From: Apiotrichum sp. Y4204
Lineage: Eukaryota > Basidiomycota > Tremellomycetes > Trichosporonales > Trichosporonaceae
Assembly (NCBI GenBank): GCA_025531455.1
Contig: JAMYHL010000013.1
Coordinates: forward strand, 1-64,000
Reading direction: 5' to 3'
Length of the DNA stretch: 64,000 bases
The notes below the pieces were generated by a model that ran no database searches, was not told where the DNA came from, and worked only from the letters and a program-made list of their open reading frames with translations. Positions 58,517 to 64,000 of this stretch are shown here, piece by piece. The position numbers and the translations under genes are program-made. The first letter of the stretch is position 1; each line of letters opens with the position of its first letter.

Positions 58517-61188
58517 CTACAAGGTCCACGTCCCGTCCCCGCGCTGCTTCAGCAACTCCTGCCGCCGCGCGGTCGCAAAGAACGCGGCGAGTTCATCAGT
58601 CGTCAGATCGTAATCTCTAACATTGAGGAGGGCGCGGTGTATCGACTCGATGGTCTGCGGGCCCAAATTGGTGAGCAGACCTTTCATGTACTGCCATTAG
58701 CACCTGAATTAGATGTCATCATTGTCGGCTCACCGTCCAGTACTGGGCTCCCTTTGCTGCCCTTGCCTCATCCACGCCAGTGAATGCGGGTGCCGTGCTC
58801 TGCACAACATATGCTGTCATCAGCTCGGTGCTTTCACCCAATAAAGACTTACAGCGATCGCTGTCCCCTTCTAGCACCTCCATCAGTCGCCAAGCGCCCC
58901 CATCTTCTTTGAGCACGCCAAACCCAGCCCAAACCGCCAGCGCACCACGCAGCAAAAACTCGTCGATTGTAAGTGCACTCATCAACTCGTCTTCGTTCCA
59001 ACGGTCTTTCCCTTCAAAGAGCTCCACAACGGCAGCCTCAAGCGGTGTGACTTGCACATTAACGACGCGGTCCTCGAGTTCCAGCCGAACGCCCACTTTG
59101 CCCATCTCTTGAATCCAACGCAAGCGCTTGTCCGGTTTGAAGTAATGGAACGCAGCTTCGTACTCCTTTTGCGCGGCCGCGAGCTTAGCGGTGAGATGGA
59201 ACGACGATGGCGGAATGGCAGGCCAGAACATGCGCGAGATGATAAGTGGATGAACAACAGAGTTGATGTCGCCATGTACGTGATCGTCAATGCGCTTCGA
59301 GTCTGCCATGTCCTTAAGCATGACGTCGCAGACGTGTAGGGCTTCCTCGCCAAACCGGAGCTTGAGCAATTCGATTGTCCGAAGCTGGCGTCAGATGTAC
59401 TGTTGCGCTTGATACTCACCTCCTTGACAGAATCATAGTCATCTATAGCCAACAGGCGCATGGCGAGGTACGACTGCAGCTCCTCGACGATCACCTCTCG
59501 TGTCTCGTAGATGCTGACCAAAGTGGCAACAATATCTGCTGTTTTACCGGTACGGAATTCTGAGGTTAGTGATAAGTTCACTCTCGTAACCAACCTGGGG
59601 CAGCATCAATTGGTTCGGGTTCCCATTTCGCGTCCCAGAACCTCTCCACTGTGGGATCGTTCGTCGCACCCAACGGTTCAGCCGTCTCGTTCTCGTCTTG
59701 CAAGTCCTCCACCTCGACGAGAGTAGCGACAATACATCGAATGGTGTCTGGCCGGTCACGTAGATGGCGACGGATTGGTTCGGCTACCTTGTGTAACAGC
59801 ACGCCAACGGGGTCAAGAATGCGGAGACAGCGAATGGTTGAGATGTATTGAGCAATGACGTCCTTGGTCTCGGCTCCGGGATGCAGCAAGCGCTTCAGAT
59901 TTCTGTCGTGAGCTCATCGCCAAGTAGTGATACTCACGCTGCTCGAAGCTTGTCGACAAGAACGTTCCGCTGGTCGACGCGGGCGAGGCATTCCTGCGGT
60001 CAGATTGAACTCCGCATGTACTCACTCGAAGGTCCTCCAGAGCCGCCAGAGAGTCGGGGAAATCCACAATAATATCGAACAGTTCGTCCGTCCTGATCAT
60101 TAGACAATACGAAATGACTGCACACAAACCGAATTTCGAAGAGAGCTCGACACAAGTAGTAGTCGAACCTTGAGTACACTGAGCGCAGCATTGACTGGGG
60201 ATTGTCATGAGCTATTGTCAGCTTGGAGCATAGTCCTGCACCTTACTGTCAAATACACCAGACATCCATGGTACCACTGTCTCAGACAACCGCTTCCGCG
60301 CAGCAGCGAGCCGTTGCTCTTCCCACCCCATCGCAGCCTCTTCACGCGCAATCTTCTCGATTTCCTCATACGCCACGCGCAACAGAGTCGTAGAGTATCG
60401 AGGAAGAACAGTAAGGCGATGAAGATGTGGCGACGGCGCAACTAAACGTCTCTTTCCACCAGGTGATGCTGATTGCATTTCGTCGTTCTGCGTTTCCACT
60501 TCGCGATCGAGTGACATGGTGAGGAAGTTGCGAAAGTCTTCCGGAAAGCTCTGAGGGACGAAGGAGTAGAACAGATGTTGAAATAATGTCGTGTACGTAG
60601 TCATCACACTTTGACTTGATCATTAGCTGGATCTTTCATTCTATCACCCACTCTTCGAAGGCGCGCATCGGTGCCGCCCAGGCGCGTTGCCATTGCACCG
60701 CACGATCGAGCAGCTCAGAGACAATGGCTTGCAGTCTCAAGTCATCATCGTCCAAGGACTAAGGGTTAAGTGCAAGGTCCATAAAGGAAGAAAGTGACTT
60801 ACCTCGATGGCAGAGAAGTAGCGGGCGAGATCGTCGCGGACCAGCTGGAATTTGGCCTCCAGGATATCCAGCGCGTCAATCAGGAGGGAGCCGAGCTCGC
60901 CGCCCTGCTTGAGGACATCAAATGCCCTGGAAACATCCTTCGTCACTGCGGTCAGCAGGTATACCACCTCATGAGTGACTTTAAGAACGCACAATGCCGA
61001 CGGGTAGGGCAGGTGTCGGTGGGTGTTAGAAATGCGCGTGCGACATCAAATGCCTGTTGGTTAGAATATCTCCGTCAACCGTCCTGCTCCAGCAGACTTA
61101 CGCGCGCAATGCTGTTGGACCACAGCTGGCCTTGACTAGAGGTCGCGATGGAGTCCCACGCTCCTGCTGCCGCTTCGAGACTCCTCAT
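58517..61188 (-). CDS. APC2: Anaphase-promoting complex subunit 2 (cullin-like Apc2)
   Basis: A gene with roughly 11 or more small exons encoding about 700 residues, ATG at 61188, stop at 58517. The N-terminal part is helical (TKDVSRAFDVLKQGGELG, ILEAKFQLVRDDLARYFSAIE). The middle has IRRHLRDRPDTIRCIVATLV, characteristic of Apc2. The cullin homology part has LKLRFGEEALHVCDVMLKDM, DSKRIDDHV, MFWPAIPP and TPLEAAVVELF, and the C-terminal winged-helix region ends LLKQRGDGTWTL. Apc2 binds the RING subunit Apc11 and forms the catalytic core of the APC/C ubiquitin ligase. One intron near 60,650-60,610 is only about 37-43 nt and an alternative acceptor there is possible without changing frame. Confidence 0.92.
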
Positions 61189-61389
61189 TGAACGCTGAGA
61201 ATGTTGTAAGAAGAACAGTAGCGAGTGCAGAAATTGTTGGTCTGCAGATGACGTTTTTTGTTTGTCCCATTTGAGACCATTCAGACGCGCAGATGTGTTG
61301 ATGGTTGATGGGATGCATGGGATGCTTTGGGATCATTTTAATTCCGAAATCATCACGCGCGAATCACATGAAGTTCACGTTTAACGGTC

Positions 61390-61475
61390 ATGCTATCCAA
61401 ATATCCAAATATCCGGTATCCAAAATACTTATTCACGGGCAATATCCAATGATCCAATATCCAAAATGCAATCTC
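61390..61475 (+). repeat. Degenerate ATATCCAA repeats
   Basis: The unit ATATCCAA or ATCCAA recurs about eight times with small changes over some 85 bp. A/T content is much higher than in the surrounding sequence. Confidence 0.75.
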
Positions 61476-61639
61476 CACAATCAACAAATCAACAGCTCAA
61501 ACATGCAAACAGATCAACAAAATAAACAGCGGACCCACACAGTAGCAGATCACCAGATGCAAGACGATCAGGGCCAGCACAGAGGGGAACGATCTGCAAT
61601 CGTAGCCAGTCCGTGCGGTGCAGCATACGCAGCGCGCAG

Positions 61640-61672
61640 CATCTATGATCTATGATCTATGATCTATGATCA
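61640..61672 (+). repeat. ATCTATG tandem repeat
   Basis: Four to five consecutive ATCTATG heptamers ending in ATCAGACATG. Perfect copies suggest recent slippage. Confidence 0.9.
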
Positions 61673-63584
61673 GACATGTGACTGGCTGAGCTCGCCAACA
61701 CCTCTAAACCCTCGCGAAAACAGAGTGAGTGGCGTATGCCGGTCAGAATGCCGTCGCCGCCAAGTGCCAAGGGATGAATCTCATGCCCCTTTGAGCCAGT
61801 TTAGCAACTTTCCAGAGTCAAGGATGGTCACAGTGGTCGGGATACCGGTAGCCACTACTACTAACACCGCTGACCACGCAGGCAACTTTTGTAAGATTCC
61901 AAGATGCCTTTCGCGGATCGGACCCGCTCTGCATGCCGAGGGGTCGGAGCATTTGCTGCACTGCTTTCGAATCTCCTTCCGTGGCACCGCCAACAGAGAA
62001 TAACTCATCTCAAAGCCGGCAGAGCCTGCCGAACGTCAGCCAAGACGCGACGTTGTTGGCCAAGCATCGCGAGTGTCGCTGGGCGTCACACATGTCACAT
62101 TTGGCGCCGAGCGTGATGACAGGGTGATACACGACTGCGTAACAGGGTTGGACAGGGGTCTCGATACGGCATAAAACAAGCACTCGCGTCTGGGGCACTG
62201 AGCAAATCAGGGGATCAGGGGCCGCCGCGCCGCCACCACGCCGCCACCACACCACCACACGACCTGTACAGTTCGATCGCCATACACAAGTCCGTCATCA
62301 ACGGCTGCGCAGCCTTATCCGACAAACGATTGACGACAGTTGTGCGCACGCTTCTCACTCCGAGTCGTCATGGGAACGACCGGAATGGCTGACTCTACAC
62401 AACGCGATGGACGTTGTTGGAGGACAGATTAGCTCAAGATGGCTGTCAACCCGACCAGCTTCCGGCGTTATCGGGTGCTATCAACGCCGGGATCCGCTTG
62501 TCAGCACCCTCTCATCAACTTGTTAACCTGGGTATGTGATTCGCATGTGCACCCCCATTGCGCGTGCGCCCGGGCACGTTCCAGCGGTGACAACGCGTGG
62601 TCTATCATGTATCACACATCGATGATCGACGCACAGGTCTTATACATATACTGTCCAGCACAGGCCAGCATGATAGATATCGACAATACGAAGGTCTGAG
62701 GCGACCAACATTCTCGAACCTCGCACGCCCCTATCGTACTGTTACGTCATGTCGAGACCCGTGAGGCAGGTGTGTGCGCATGTAGAAGACGACCTATGGT
62801 GGCCTAGCGCTACATTGCTGAACACCATGAATGGGTAGAACAGTGCTCGATTGTGCGTATCGTGTACGTGTAGACAATGCGCAATGTGCGACTTGGCTAC
62901 TTACGAGATACTAGGTTTTCATCTCGTTTCTGGCCTTCCGGGATCTCCACATTGTTCGTTCCACGAGTTAATTTGAGCCCTCTCAGATCCTTGCACCTCT
63001 GTAACATGCAACAGACTGTGGCAGCCATATCCACGATCCATGAGCGCCGTTCACGTCCGCCATCGTTGGGACACCGGGGATGCTGCCACACAGGGGAAGG
63101 CCCTTTTCCCCAGTTCGATGGCAGTCAATTTCCCTTAAATCCAGTTAGAGGGTGGGAGGGGGCGGGTCACCCGTATAGGGGGAGTCCGGGAGTTGATCAA
63201 CACCTCGTAATGCCAAGTGCCAAGCGCATGCAATTGTGGCAGTTGCGCGAGCCTGTCCTCTCTTCTCAGTCTGCAGGAATCCATACAACTGCCGATAGGA
63301 ATCCCCCGCCCCCACCAAAGGCAAATAGGTCTCAAGTTCCGGGGGTCTTGGGCGGCCTCTGGCGCCTCTGGCCATCGGCCGGAAGCCATGACACCCGGGA
63401 CCATTCCTTAAACTACCAGGCACCGCGCCAACGCTTTCTGGCTTCAGCGATGTACGGCACAGCCAGCAAGGCCACACAATGAGGATAACGGCAAAGCAGC
63501 CGCAACAGCCGCACGGCGCACGGATTGAGGACGGCTTCGGCCAAGAGATCACAAGAGAGGCCCTCTGACTGATGGGGTAAGACA

Positions 63585-63586
<2 letters not shown>

Positions 63587-63618
<32 letters not shown>
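63587..63618 (+). repeat. Poly(T) run of 32 bases
   Basis: The longest homopolymer in the window, lying in the gene-poor right end. On the minus strand it is a poly(A) tract that could mark the end of a retroposed copy; I see no target-site duplication. Confidence 0.85.
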
Positions 63619-64000
63619 CGTGTTGTTTGTTTTAGGCGTTTAAGAGAGGCAGTGCTGCTCTGTGCCTGGCATGTCTGGTGCTTGTGGGCAGCTTGGCTCC
63701 TGTGCCATTCTACAAGCCGCAAGGGCCGCGCTCCCTGAAGGTTGTTAGCTGCTACGCAATGCGCAGAACCGGGTGCCCTTCCCTGTCCCATCCCGAGAAA
63801 AAAAACAATTACGGGCGTAGTATGATGATAGAAGAAGTAGAGCACAGCAAGTAGAGCACAGCAAACGCAGCCGCGCAGTCCCCCCGGTTCGTGAGTTCAA
63901 GCGTGGCATACCCACGTACTCACGAAGGCCACGAAGTGCACGAGCGTCACGTCCTCTGTCGAGCTTCGTGTTTGGTGCTGGCCACGCGCCCCCTTGGCGG

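Larger units (their letters stand above)
61189..64000. other. Gene-poor right end
   Basis: About 2.8 kb with no supported gene. It contains degenerate ATATCCAA repeats (about 61,390-61,475), an ATCTATG tandem repeat (61,640-61,672), a GCCGCCACCACGCCGCCACCACACC stretch near 62,225, a 32-base T run (63,587-63,618) and a GTAGAGCACAGCAA duplication near 63,836-63,865. The longest frame (62,877-63,482, 201 codons) has no recognisable motif and a composition unlike the genes here. Confidence 0.6.

Noticed and set aside
60604..60660. Frameshift in APC2
   Set aside because: A 37- or 43-nt intron with a GTGGGT donor restores the frame, so no sequencing error or pseudogene is needed.
62877..63482. 201-codon plus-strand frame in the right end
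   Set aside because: No motif, atypical amino-acid mix, no intron pattern and no CT-rich leader; not called as a gene.

Overview
The window looks like a 64-kb nuclear chromosome segment of a basidiomycete yeast. Gene content and intron style (frequent 37-100 nt introns with GTGAGT/GTAAGT donors, CTGAC/CTAAC branch sites and CAG acceptors, pyrimidine-rich leaders, moderately GC-rich exons) point to Tremellomycetes, perhaps the Trichosporonales. The class assignment is inference. I assembled gene models by hand, checking splice phase for most of them. I saw no rRNA, tRNA, CRISPR array or intact transposon.

Layout, left to right: PLP-homeostasis protein (YggS/PLPBP, +); Zn2Cys6 transcription factor (-); F-box/Sec10-like recyclin RCY1/Pof6 with a C-terminal CVIM CAAX box (-); intronless 502-aa protein of unknown function (+); RRN9-like candidate (-); Gyp1/TBC1D22 Rab-GAP (-); Ypt7/Rab7 (+); Pch2/TRIP13 AAA ATPase (+); Mio/Sea4 subunit of SEAC/GATOR2 (-); Vma21 (+); ferric-reductase-family flavocytochrome (+); SmgGDS/RAP1GDS1-like armadillo protein (-); a 3,531-residue TOM1/HUWE1 HECT ubiquitin ligase (+); a small unknown protein (+); glyoxalase I (+); Ku70 (-); bifunctional PFK-2/FBPase-2 (+); a small Ser/Thr-rich unknown protein (+); APC2 cullin (-); then about 2.8 kb of gene-poor, repeat-rich sequence to the right end.

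Most genes are housekeeping. Many of those between 7.6 and 31.8 kb act on endosome/vacuole traffic or vacuolar function: Rcy1, Gyp1, Ypt7, Sea4, Vma21 and a possible metalloreductase. Ubiquitin ligase components (Rcy1 F-box, Tom1, Apc2), chromosome maintenance (Ku70, Pch2) and glycolytic control or detoxification (PFK-2/FBPase-2, Glo1) make up much of the rest. Many neighbours are convergent with 48-200 bp between stop codons, or divergent with 0.3-1 kb shared promoters.

I did not find an obviously new multi-gene system. The best leads are a nested hairpin followed by an A-tract in an intergenic region (58.05-58.20 kb), a perfect four-tract G-quadruplex motif upstream of PCH2, an unknown protein carrying four SUMO-consensus motifs, an apparent GC-AG intron and 9-codon exon in GLO1, a Zn2Cys6 motif split over tiny exons, a long low-complexity insert in the ferric reductase, and a fungal SmgGDS-like protein.
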